From Solenopsis invicta (lineage: Eukaryota > Arthropoda > Insecta > Hymenoptera > Formicidae): 64,000 nucleotides of DNA. Of this stretch, positions 35,682 through 48,545 are shown piece after piece (the first letter of the stretch is position 1; each line of letters opens with the position of its first letter). The position numbers and the translations under genes were made by a program. The DNA lies in NCBI RefSeq assembly GCF_016802725.1, contig NC_052672.1, positions 6,911,685-6,975,684 of the forward strand, in the 5' to 3' direction. The notes beneath the pieces were generated by a model. That model had not been told where the DNA came from, did not search any database, and saw nothing but the letters and a program-made list of their open reading frames with translations.

Positions 35682-38600
35682 CTATTGAAAAATAATATAA
35701 ATACAATTGATTAAAAAATAATATGAACACAATCCGTCTATAAAATAAAATTGGAAATATTAACAAAACGATACGTTAAGATATCACTCATAAGTACAGA
35801 TAAAACAGTTATAAAATTAGATAAATATTGTTCTATTATTACAATGTATTTAAGATTCCTTAGACATTTGCTATAATACCAAAATAATTGTGTATAAAGC
35901 GTTCCTCATTTATTGGAAATTAATAGCAATAGTTATTTATTTGTATGTACGGAGTAAACATCGATTGACAGTAACAAAATATTAATATTACAATAAATAT
36001 AATATTAATAATATTTATGCTTGTTTATGCAAAGTCATAGTAAAGAAAATCAGCGCCTAAGACGAGCAATTTATAAATTAAATATCACTTTTATTCTTAT
36101 TTTTATTTACTTTACAAGAACTGAACAGTTTTCGATTCACCGAATCTTTATCAATTGCAGCTAATTTGACAACCGACGTCATATCACTTCATGTCGTTAC
36201 AGTAGATTTTTAATCCGTTATTTTATTGTACTAATGCCTTGTTCATTTCCTGAAGCTATAGGCTGTACAGTATAGAGTAAGGTTGCCGATACCGCACCGG
36301 CTTCTACTAAATTGTACCTACAAATTCAATCATAGTACTTGTACACTCTTTGTGGGATTATTTGGGAACTACATGACATTATCATTATCCTTCATTGATC
36401 TCAATATGTTAAGAATAATAGAAATTTTGATGTTAATATGTATAGCAAAATCGTAAATTCGCTGCTATTTTTCAACACATTTCATAGTTTAAATGCAAAA
36501 GAGGTAAAATAAATAATCTGAATTTTTATAATTTGCAATAATCACAATATTATTAAAATTAGATTAACAAAGTTCAAATAACTTTATGTTCTTATTTGTA
36601 AATCAAATGAATAAAGTTTTACAAAATACTTTAGTTTCTTAAATCGCACCATGTCTTAATTTCCTAATATAAGACTCAAGACCGTGAAATTGTCAATACA
36701 ATGTAAATTAAGGCAGCGAATATGAACCTTGTATACGCCGCATTACTTTCCGTTAGTTTTCTAAATCATACTATTGCTTTGATCGTGGTTATACATATAA
36801 ACTTAAATATAATAATCATGCAGAACGTACATTGTAACAATATTGCCGTAATGTAGCAATGTTATTGCAATATAAATGAAAAGTTATCGAAATGATGACA
36901 TGTATGGAAATTACATTTATCTTTACGGTATTTATCTCCAATATTAATAAAATTATGCTTATTTAACGTATTTTTGTTCGAGAATAATGAATCTAGTAGA
37001 AAAACTATCGCTTTAACCTATGATGTAATATTAACGTGTGGCGCGATTTAAGAGATTGCCTAAATAGCATTATTTAAAGGCTTCTTAAAAATCGTTATTA
37101 AGAATTTATGACAATACATAAAGTTCCACAAAAAATAAGTATGAAAAGAGAACTGCTGTACTTTATTATGACGTAAGAAAATTAAAAATATTCCTCTAAA
37201 TTTCTGAGTTATAAGCCTTTATGTTAAAAGTGGTGCAATTTTAGCAACCTTATCTTATTATTATTACAATACAATTATAGGATTAACTTAACCGATGTGG
37301 AATCATGCTTAGAAGAGGTATAGTGTAATCAGAAGAGTGATTTTGTGTCCCGCTTGTAATCAATCGTTATATAGAGCAAAATATCCACACAGATAAAAGA
37401 AAATTGTTTGCCAAGTTTCGTTTCAAAAGACCCCTACAATTTCGAGATATCGCAAAAAAATGTTATTTTTTTTAAATACCTTTTTTCTCCGCTAAACTTA
37501 AATCAACCTTAACAAAAAAAATTCATAATTATAAAGAATATCCTCAAAATCACTCTCCTTATTACGATATAGCTTTTGTTAATTAATTATTAATTTTTTC
37601 CTATTAAATTTGTCACGATGCCATCTTTTTTTGATGATGACATCTGTCATAGTGATATGATTTTCATTAAAATGTTGTAATTATTTATCGAATCGTGAAG
37701 TTATTGTAAATTTACTCGAAATTATAATTTAAAATAGAAGATTTCTGGATCTCTTTTAAAGATATGGTCAATTATATTCATCGTTATTCCTGCAATTTTT
37801 AGAATATGATGTAAAAGTGAAAATAATTTAAGTATCATATAACTTGTTCATCTTAGGCCTTAATTCATTTTATGTATGTTAATGTTATAATTTTACATTT
37901 AGCAATATTAATGTATCAACATAAATGACGATAACAGCTATACCAGCTAAAAGCAGATCTTCATGGCCAATAATTTTTTAGATTAATTTACAAACATTTG
38001 CAAGATTTTTAAAACACGTCGTATACTCGCCAGATTAAAAACATCTTTTTAAGCAGAACCCAAAAAGGAATATCTTTAAAATTAAATCATTAATTAATTT
38101 AATAATTTCAATATTTACAAACATTTTTACTACCTCTTCTCTCTCATTCCAAAAATCGTAGAAATTTATTGCGAAAAATATTACCTCAACCAGAATTTGT
38201 ACTTGGATTCTTCAGCATCCCGTCCATTGAGTGTCTTAAACCTATTTCCATCAACGCAGATTAACTCTAATCTCAGTTTAAATTAAACTCTTTATTTTTC
38301 TTGAGTTTTAAGGATTGGAAAAAGATAAAGAGTAAATTAAACTAAAATCACAGTTGATCTATATTAATGGAAATGAGCATTATTCAGTTTGATTACCGAA
38401 GCACTTTATATTTCTTGCAATAACCCATGATGTAAAATGAGCATCAATTTTTAGCTAATATATATTAATATATAAATAATATCTTAATGTGACTTAATAT
38501 GATCCTAATATGATGTATCACCACATTTAAGTAACGAGAACGAGAATATAAAATTATTTCACTCTCAACAAGTATATGTGATATAAAATGTTGTATCGTA

Positions 38601-39229
38601 TTGTTATAGTTATATAGTTGAGTGTAAAATTATAACATTGAAAGTTAATGTTTATTGGCATATATAAATAACTATCGTGATTAACTTTCTCTGAATGAAG
38701 AACTCTTAATAAAAAACTGAAGTTTAGAAATTAGAAGTTTAGTTTACGTTTGCTATGATGAATAATCAGTTAGCTAATTATGCTTTGTAAAAGTAACCAT
38801 TACTTATATCTGGTTATCTAGTAAATATTATTTCGCAATTAATAAAACCAAAGAAATGATTTTATTAAGTGCGAAATGATTTTTAGTATGTAGCTAGGGC
38901 TAAGTAATGTTATTTTTACACAGCATAGTTATCTAACTGATTATTTATATAATAATAAAAATCAATAGTATAAACTAGTTTTTGGAACATACACTATTTT
39001 ATTGTCATTTTTCTTCTGTTTTAGTTTTAAGTAGAAACGATTCTTGCATTGTTGCGTACATTGCAGAACTTTAAATATAGGATGAAAATAATAAAATCAA
39101 CACAATAGGTGCTAAAATACGCGTTTAAAATTTACTTTAACTACAAATTTTTTAAACTTTGTTTTTTAGTTTACATTTACTTCCAAAAATAAAAAGAAAA
39201 TCGATGTTTTAAGACGCAAAATCACTCAC
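35682..39229 (-). other. Intron 8 of copy 3
   Basis: Collinear with intron 8 of copy 2 and nearly identical to it, including the diverged repeat near 37330-37530. No gene is seen. Confidence 0.6.
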
Positions 39230-39878
39230 CTGTTCTTAATGGAATCAAATTGTTTGCTTCTGGGATCGGTATTTATATTTTTTATATCCGCTTTTACTGT
39301 ATTGTAATATTTCGCCGTGAGAATGAAAAATAGCACGTTGGATATTGTTACAATCGTCTGCGGTCCATAAGCGAAAATTAAATCGCTGTAGTTATTCCAA
39401 TTGTATCTATCTTTTGATTAAAATCATAATAAAATTTAATTAATCTTTTTCAAAATTATTACGCTGTACATAGAAAATTGTAACATGAAAATGAAAATAT
39501 TGTTCTTCTGGAGAAGGAAGTGTAGCAGGACAAGGTTGCGAATTTTGGGTCCCGTGAACGTGCCCAATGAATCGTTATACGGAGAAAATTATCTACTCAG
39601 ATAAAAGAAAATTTTGTGCCAAGTTTCATTTCAAAAGAGCTACACAATTTTGAGATATTTGTGATTTTTCATCAGCATTTTCTTTCTCTGTTAAATCTAA
39701 ATTAAACCTTACAAAAAAATTCATAATTATAAAGGGTACCATGTTCACATAAGTTTAAATTTTGTTATCGTTCTTTACTGAAAATTCTTATCTCGAGAAA
39801 TGGTTTCTATATGACTTGTTTTTTTCAATCGCTTAGTCAAATTAGTTAAATATGTTGATGATACATAATATCATCTCA

Positions 39879-39980
39879 GCCTCAGTAGCCGAGTTGGCTA
39901 AGACACCCGTACGTAGGGAGGAGAGGGTTAATATTTGATGCTAGTGAGCAACGTGTATTATTAAATTAATTTTAATTGAA
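39879..39980 (+). mobile_element. tRNA-derived SINE head, copy 3 intron 7
   Basis: Same element as in copy 2. Its box A (TAGCCGAGTTGG) fits the tRNA consensus exactly. Box B is degenerate, so it is not a functional tRNA gene. Confidence 0.52.
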
Positions 39981-39988
39981 TAAATGTG

Positions 39989-40112
39989 TAGGGGTGTACG
40001 GGTACCCGAAACTTGCGCTATCCGAAATCGAGCCGTAACTTTCGGACACTACCTGGAAAAAAATTTCCGAACCCGACCCAAACCCGAAATCTCGGGTACC
40101 CGCACACCCCTA
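39989..40112. mobile_element. hAT-type MITE, internally deleted, copy 3 intron 7
   Basis: Same site and same ends as in copy 2, but only 124 bp. The 8-bp duplication TAAATGTG is perfect on both sides. The interior has been deleted relative to copy 2. Confidence 0.8.
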
Positions 40113-41438
40113 TAAATGTGATATTATTATTGACTCTTGTTCGATTACAGCTGCATTATGACCAAAAGTAACGGCGCGTGTTTGTGTTGAATCTGATAAA
40201 GTATATAAAATCACACGATTAAATACGGAAGCACCAAGATCCAGCTATGACCGTGAAGGCGTTCTTATTTAGATTTGTATAAAAATGTTTATATAAATCC
40301 GTGGTTAATTAATTTATATTTCACTGTTCTTGTTTATTGCACGATGGCGATGTCTTTGGTTGTATTAGTAACAGTATGAACGAACATTATAAACCGCAGT
40401 ACTTCAAAAATTAAAATAAGATAAAACTGTTCATTCTTAACTAGTTCTATGTCTTGAAATTATTATTTGTAATTATCGTTTAAAATTTTATCTAGCAAAT
40501 TAAAATAAATATTATTTAAAATTTAATTATTATTTTTTGAAATTTTATCCAGGAAATTAAAATAAAATAAATAAATAAAAAAACTATGTGTTAAAATTTA
40601 TCGTCAAACGTTAAAACAATATGATAAGATTGACATTAAAATTATAAACTAAAATTAAAATTGGGATTAAAATAGAGACACAAAGAATTATGTATGCATT
40701 TTAACGAAAATTCTATAAATTTAAATAGCACTGAGGATGACCCAATTCAATTTAATTTTCCATCATTTAGAATATTCTTGAATTAGAGTTTTCTTGCGTC
40801 TAAAAACTTTAGAGATATCATTACAGCCATAACGTACACTGAGCCATATTATACCCTTGTTTTCTATATTTAATTTTATATGTCATCTGAAAAATTTAAT
40901 TACAGAAATGGAACAAATATTTGAAATATTTATAGTTGAAAACTATAACGTTTAATATTTTCAACTTCTATTAAAAATAATTTTCAAAAATATTCTAGGA
41001 TATATTGTTAAATATAATAAATGTAATTATCACGTTTCTATTTAAAATTATTTGCTGTATATAAAACATATTAATTAATATCTCTTATAGTTAAATACAT
41101 TTATAATTATATTTTATATTGAGGAGCAATGATATAGGACAGGCAATACAGTTACTCGAAATGGTTTTTAATTACTGCATTGTGGTACGATGATAGACAG
41201 AAAATTTTACGTGTTTTCTTCTCGCGATATGATAAAGTTTGAATACTACATAAATTTTCTGACTGTAATTCACCTGGTATTAATTCTCAACTCTATCTAA
41301 TTACTATATCTATCTATTTGCTGCGTAAATTATTCTATCAAGGAGTTTCGAAGAAATATTCAACACTGCGCAGACGAGTCAGCTTTCGTTACAAGAAGTC
41401 GGTAATATTTCCAAGAACTCTGTTATTAGTATTATCTA

Positions 41439-41670
41439 ATAGCGATTTCGGCTGGGGCGCACCGGTGTAGCACCTTACCGGTGGCACACAAACTGGCTTC
41501 GATTATTTTCTCGGGTCCACTTCGTGTACACCTAATATGCACTTATGAGGCGTATTGAGCCCAGACGAACACGCGGCACCGTTAAGGGACTGAATTATTT
41601 AACTAGCCAAACACAAAAATTGCACCGACACCTGAAATGTGCAACCGGTGTGCCCCAGCCGAAATCGCTA
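41439..41670. mobile_element. TA-flanked MITE beside exon 7, copy 3
   Basis: Same insertion as in copy 2, with longer preserved inverted ends that add CACCGGTG and CAACCGGTG inside. Confidence 0.75.
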
Positions 41671-41873
41671 TAACTTACGTTATATCATCTTTCGGAAAAT
41701 TATTATCGATTAATAACTCACATGATAACGTACATCCGATATTGCCAATATCGGGTGCCAGATATTCTGGCAGGAAATCCGTGTTATCGGCAACGATAAT
41801 AAAGATTGAAAACAGTAAAGGGATGCCCCACCCATGTAAACAGTACAACAGCAACCGTTTCGTATTTTTGCGG

Positions 41874-41979
41874 TCCTTTATATTCATATTCTCACGCACA
41901 GATCTGTGGAGAAGATAAATTAACATTAACTTATTAGATCCTATTAAGTCAGCATTGTGTCTATGTAAATGCTGAAATG
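41874..41979 (-). repeat. 106-bp flanking duplication, left copy (contains real exon 7 start)
   Basis: Starts TCCTTTATATTCATATTC and ends GCTGAAATG. It covers the first 30 nt of exon 7, its acceptor and adjoining intron. It is repeated on the far side of the palindromic element with three mismatches. Confidence 0.85.
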
Positions 41980-44168
41980 ACATCCTATAAGTTAGCGGAA
42001 CAAAATGAGCAGAATTAATTCAAACAAATTTTTTTATTTGTTGCTCATTTGTTGCTAAAAAGTTGCTTAAGAAAAAAATTTGTTGCTCTATTAATTTTTT
42101 TTTAAAATAATGTTCCGCTAACGGAAGTTTAAGTTAGCGTGACAATACCCTTATATCGCAAAAATCATACGCAAAAGCAACGTTAAAATATGTTGCTAAT
42201 TTGTTGCTCACAAAATATGCTACTCTCGATATTGTTACTTGCAAAATAAGCACCAATAACAATAAACAATCACCATACAGAGAGTTACAAGAGATTTATA
42301 CAGAGAGTTACAAGAGTAAACTAGAAGAAATAAATTTGTTACTCGCATAACTATGATTCCAAAATAATCCTCAGCCATCGTACTATTAAAAATTTAAAAT
42401 TATTGCTAACCATAAAACACTAAAGATAATTAATTTACCAAGGAAATGCGCGCGTCGCGCGCGGTAGGCACGTTAACGAATGTCAAAAAATGTGTACGCT
42501 GGTATAATTGTAATATCAAAATAACCCCCAGATATTGTACTATCAAAATATATAAAAATCTCAATTTGTTGCTAACTATAAGACACTGCAAATAATTAAT
42601 TTATGCAGTAAACACATGCTGCGCGCTATAGGAAAGGTATTGCCTATCAAATAATGTGTACGCAGATAAATTCCTAGATAAATTAATTATTTTTAATGTG
42701 TTATGGTTAGCAACAAATTGAAACTTTACATATTTTGAGAGTACGACATCCGCGGATTAATTTGATACCATAATTTCGCCAGCGTACACATTATTTGATA
42801 AGCAATACCTTGGCTATAGCGCGCGGCGCGCGCGTTTACTGCATAAGTTAATTATTTGCATTGCCTTATGGTTAGCAAAAAATTGAAACTTTACATATTT
42901 TGATAGTGCGACATCCGCGGATTAATTTGATACCATAATTACGCCAGCGTACACATTATTTGATAAGCAATACCTCGGCTATAGCGCGCGGCGCGCGCGT
43001 TTACTGCGTAAGTTAATTATTTGCATTGCCTTATGGTTAGCAAAAAATTGAAACTTTACATATTTTGATAGTGCGACATCCGCGGATTAATTTGATACCA
43101 TAATTTCGCCAGCGTACACATTATTTGATAAGTAATACTCTGGCTATAGCGCGCGGCGCGCGCGTTTACTGTATAAATTAATTATTTCCATTGTCTTACG
43201 GTTAGCAAAAAATTGAAACTTTACATATTTTGAGAGTACGACATCCGCGGATTAATTTGATACCATAATTTCGCCAGCGTACACATTATTTGATAAGTAA
43301 TACTCTGACTATAGCGCGCGGCGCGCGCGTTTACTGCATAAATTAATTATTTGCAGTGTCTTATGGTTAGCAACAAATTCAGATATTTACGTGTTTCGCT
43401 ATAGGCGCGCTATAGAGAAGGTATCAAATAATGTGTACGCTGGCGAAATTATGGTATCAAATTAATCCGCGGATGTCGTACTCTCAAAATATGTAAAGTT
43501 TCAATTTGTTGCTAACCATAAGACATTAAAAATAATTAATTTATCTAGGAATTTATCTGCGTACACATTATTTGATAGGCAATACCTTTCCTATAGCGCG
43601 CAGCATGTGTTTACTGCATAAATTAATTATTTGCAGTATCTTATAGTTAGCAACAAATTGAGATTTTTATATATTTTGATAGTACAATATCTGGGGGTTA
43701 TTTTGATATTACAATTATACCAGCGTACACATTTTTTGACATTCGTTAACGTGCCTACCGCGCGCGACGCGCGCATTTCCTTGGTAAATTAATTATCTTT
43801 AGTGTTTTATGGTTAGCAATAATTTTAAATTTTTAATAGTACGATGGCTGAGGATTATAGTTATGCTCGGAATCATAGTTATGCGAGTAACAAATTTATT
43901 TCTTCTAGTTTATTCTTGTAACTCTCTGTATAAATCTCTTGTAACTCTCTGTATAGGTGATTGTTTATTGTTATAGGTGCTTATTTTGCAAGTAACAATA
44001 TCGAGAGTAGCATATTTTGTGAGCAACAAATTAGCAACATATTTTAACATTGCTTTTGCGTATGATTTTTGCGATATAAGGGTATTGTCCCGCTAACTTA
44101 AACTTCCGTTAGCGGAACATTATTTTTAAAAAAAATTAATAGAGCAACAAATTTTTTTCTTTGGCAAC
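41980..44168. mobile_element. 2.19-kb giant palindromic element with tandem core, copy 3 intron 6
   Basis: The left arm (about 42050-42800) and right arm (about 43430-44168) are inverted copies; for example CCTACCGCGCGCGACGCGCG near 43755 mirrors CGCGCGTCGCGCGCGGTAGG near 42453. Between them lie four 165-bp direct repeats. The left end also holds a small palindrome (GTTAGCGGAACA ... TGTTCCGCTAAC, 41988-42122) missing on the right. There is no protein-coding ORF. It is found only in copy 3. Confidence 0.85.
42701..43360 (+). repeat. Four tandem 165-bp repeats
   Basis: Exactly four units of 165 bp. The GC-only block GCGCGCGGCGCGCGCG follows CTATA at 42814, 42979, 43144 and 43309. Each unit also has CATCCGCGGATTAATTTGAT and GCGTACACATTATTTGAT. 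An inverted partial unit lies in the right arm at about 43420-43520. Confidence 0.92.
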
Positions 44169-44274
44169 TCCTTTATATGCATATTCTCACGCACAGATCT
44201 GTGGAGAAGATAAATTAACATTAACTTATTAGATCCTATTAAGTCAGCACTGTGTCTATGTAATTGCTGAAATG
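44169..44274 (-). repeat. 106-bp flanking duplication, right copy (decoy exon 7 acceptor)
   Basis: Second copy of the exon 7 start and acceptor (CTTCTCCACAG on the minus strand), cut off after about 34 nt of exon by the palindromic element. It lies between exon 6 and the true exon 7, so it could capture splicing. Confidence 0.8.
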
Positions 44275-45850
44275 TTGCTTTTAATCACAGCATGCGTTAT
44301 TATTAGATTTGTAGCAATCGAATTCGCATTTCTTGACAAGTTGATGCCTTTATGATACAACAATTTGCCATCAATTTGTCGACAATTTAGATTGAAGTCT
44401 GAAATCTCCATCATTGATACTGATTCAAAATGCATATGTGTCTTTATATAGCCATCTTTTTATCGGATTATGTGTATAAGAATAAGAAATGTTTCGATCG
44501 AGACTTGATGAAATGTTGCGTGCGATACAAATATGTGGTCAATTTGTATAAAAGTGACACTATTATAAAGATGAAATTGCAATCGAAGAAGATCAGGAAA
44601 GATTTCAAACATTAATTGGAAAAAATACATTTATGTTGGAATAAATTTAAGATATTTATTTTTAAGTAAATACCACTTGGGTTAGGAATAGGAAGATTTT
44701 TCAATGAGAATAAAGAAATAGAATCACTTAGGTTTTGTATAGTAATTAAAGAGAGTACCACATGGATCAGGACAGGAAATTTTTTGAATGAAGATATAAA
44801 GATAGCACCACTTGGGTTTCGTAAATAGAATAAAGATTTATGGGATACTCTCACACACTAGGCGCCTTTTTTTAACTTTTTTTTTGAATAGGTAATTTTG
44901 TACTGATATTACGCGTTTTGTAGTGTATGACTTACCCGAATGTTCGCCATATGTCGAAGCACAAGACATTAAGCCAGAAAAATATCGCATGAAAAAAAAA
45001 AAACCCGATGTAAGCTAGAAAAACATTTCACGTTTTTTTAACGTTATTCGTATACGAATATTTCCTAAGACGTTTGTATACAAACCTAAAACTTTGCACG
45101 ATGTTTTTTGTGGCTTATATCCAACATTGACGTACCAATTGCTGATGAATGCGCAGATGGTAGTCAGCAAGATACTGCTCACATAACATATAACCGTTTT
45201 TCCATGAATATTTTGCAGATTCGGTAAGTACGCGTACACTAGCAACGTCATCAACAGAAATATACATTTGACGACCAATATGGCGAACCACCAGTCAGCG
45301 CTAAACAAAAAATGAATTTTAAGTTTCATAATTTGTAGGATATACAAATCCGACATATTTATCTAATGCTCGAAAATTGATCTGACATTATTTTCATCAA
45401 TTTTTATTAATAATGCTTCTTCTTATTCCGCGTATATACATATATAACTAAAATATTTGCAGCTTTTAAATACTCGAATACTTTTTAATTATGTGCTGCT
45501 CGACATGTTACTACAGGTTTTGATTATTTGATATCGTACAATTAAAACAAACTAATAATATGTCGAATTCAATCAAACTTAAACAACTTTGCAATAGAAG
45601 AGATAAGAGTCTGAATGCATAGTAATACACTAGCATTGTTAATAAAATGCTAATTTAATGCATTGAATTTTAATTAATTACTAGGAAATCAATACAAGTT
45701 CACTTTTCCGGAACAAATTTACGATATAACAAGGTATTGGCGAATCTCGTGTTAATACAATCTTTCTATTCGGTCATGCATGTTTACAAATATAAAAATG
45801 AGTAAAAATAGTAATAGAATAGTAGCTGGAAATGTATACGAACGATTGTC

Positions 45851-45875
45851 ATATATATATATATATATATATATA
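45851..45875. repeat. (AT)n microsatellite, copy 3 intron 4
   Basis: Shorter equivalent of the copy 2 microsatellite. Confidence 0.8.
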
Positions 45876-48188
45876 GTTTTCGTATAATACATTTTATAGT
45901 AGAAGATTATAATATAGTTGGAGACTGTAATAGAAATAATATACTTTTTATAAGTCTCAGTTTTCAGGTATTTGGGACAGACCAACAATTCAAAACGAGA
46001 AGAGTTGTAGTCGGAATAGTTATGATAGACTTCGAAGCAGTGCATGTCGTTTGTATCATAATTATTGATAAAAACATGTCCATTTGACGTCAGTAACACA
46101 TGTTTCTCCCAATCATTTGAATCGTAACGGTATAATAAGTCACACTGTGGCTTCTGAATCAAAATCCCGTGGCCTAAAAAATAAATAGAAGTAAATTAAT
46201 TCCGTTTCTCTCTGTGGATAGAATTAACGTTGACAATTGTCAACTATAATCAATTAGTAATGACAGATAAACAATGTAATAAAGATAAAAATATAAATTT
46301 TTATTAGAAAGTAATAGAAGTGTTTAAATACCATTAGATGTAGGGTTACAATATTGGGGGATTTTACTCTAAATTTAGATTTTGTTATTATCAAGTGAAA
46401 CTATTAGACAGAACACAAAATAATTTTTGTAAGAAGAAAATGTAAGTATCTCTACTATTTGCATTTTCCCAGAAATTCTCCCGTAATGTAATAAAAATTT
46501 GAGGAAATTATTCAGTTTGGTAACTCTGATTAGTAATACTTTTGTTCGTGTCGAAAGTGAACGAATTGGTTTGATCTACGGCGTTCACAAAAGCATTGTA
46601 TTATTTTCCCACTTCATTGGTAAAATCGAGCAAGTTAGTGCAACTATCTTCATAAGTATATGTATCTTCTGGACAGCACTTTCTGATACAAGCGTTTGTG
46701 TCGCAGAATTGCGGATCCCTACAGATACGGACTACCAAGCTTCGTTTAACTGCAAAATCCGGCGTCATCTCGAGACAAGCGTTATCCTCAGTAACTGGTT
46801 CCTCTTTGACATTATTTTTCAACACTGGTATCATCACCTGTTAAGTTATTTGAATCATTTACATAATGTTGTTTTAATACTTATCGACATATCTAGAAGG
46901 TTTCTATTTCAGAAGATGTAAAAGCTTTTATAAATTATCCTACATAGCAATATGTCTATTTTACTACTGGTATATTGCATGCAATCATAACATTTACTGC
47001 TATCAGAATTATGATTATGACAACTAAGTTCGCATTTGTTGCTAAATTGATACCTTCATTACATGACAACTTTAAGTAACAATTGGCATTTTTAAAACCA
47101 TCATTATCAAAATTTCTGCTATTTGAAAGATGCCAGAAACATTTGTAAGATTACACTGTACTACTCACGCGAGATAATATGACGCTGTTTTCTAACTGGC
47201 AATATATATATTTAATTCTCAATTGAAACTAAATCATGTTATGTATATAAGATTTAAAGACAAGATAGGCTTGTGTACGGTTTTAACTAGTCTCAGCAGG
47301 AATTGTGGTTGAAAATATATTTTTCAATTTTGAGGAATACATCTGAGTCTTTTGAACAGTGTCGTCACTTTCAAACACAAATCTTAGGTTGAATTAAAAT
47401 AAATAATATCACAGAATTAATAAGTTAAGAATCCAATCTTTATTACTAATGTTAGCATCTTTTAAGAACTCCTATCTCAGGAAGAGTGAAAAATGTACAT
47501 AATATACATTGGCACCACTAAACATGTAATTAGCTTTTGATTACATGATCTTCTCCCCTTAAATACATACGTTAAAAAAAGCAAATATTCAAATTCGAAG
47601 CTTCTTTTTTTTCAAGATTTTATAAGAAAAATGGACAAAAATTTCCCTTACTCGCATATTAAAGTTCGTCAAATGAATGCCACTTTGTTGTACGGCAGTA
47701 ATCAAAGCAAATGGATATGCCACTAAACATTGTAAGATAGAACATTAATATGTCTATAATGTAAACAATTTTAGTTATAAATACTGGCTAAAATTAATAA
47801 TTTATATATTAATAAAATACTTATGCTGATTTCATATTCAATGTGGTTACAAAATACTTATGTATAAGCAACAAGTTTTAATATTTTAGTCAGTTACATG
47901 TATTTATTTTTGTCTCTTTGGTAAGATAATTTTTTGGACATATAGTAAAAATATAGAAACAATATTGCTAAAAACATTTGTGTCAAAATATTAATAGAGG
48001 CTATTGTATAATTCGCAAATCATATTTGTTTCAATATACATTCTGTTCATACATAAAAGTGAAAAAACAAATTTTATAATCAATACTATACAATAAATTC
48101 TTGCGTAAAACTGAAATTTTGTTTTCCTTAATTACTCATTGTTAACAAAACTAAAAAAATAAACAAAAAATTCGACCTATAATGTACA

Positions 48189-48545
48189 ATACAAATTAAA
48201 TAAACTAAGCCTTCTACGGTCGTATCTTGATCATTGTGCTATTTTTGTTTATGTGAATTTATATACATATTCAAACTTAGCACAACTGTGCGCTGATATT
48301 AAACTTTTATACAGTTTTTTCGGGGGCGAATAGATAGATCCAAGTACGCATCAATTATTATTAAATTAAATTAAATTAAATAAATTACGTGATATTATTC
48401 TTTCTTATTTAGCTTAGGACTTTGTTATGGCTGAAAAGTAATTAGCGCACCGTTTCGCTAAGTTTGAATGTGTTTATAAATTCACATAAACAAAAATGCC
48501 AAGATCTAGCTACGACTGTAGAAGGTTTGGATTATTTAATTTGTA
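48189..48545. mobile_element. Foldback element in intron 2 of copy 3
   Basis: Same insertion as in copy 2, with the same ends (CCTTCTACGGTCG and CGACTGTAGAAGG). Confidence 0.6.

Noticed and set aside
42701..43360. Possible CRISPR array because of regular direct repeats
   Set aside because: The units are 165 bp throughout with no short repeat/spacer alternation, and the context is an insect intron.
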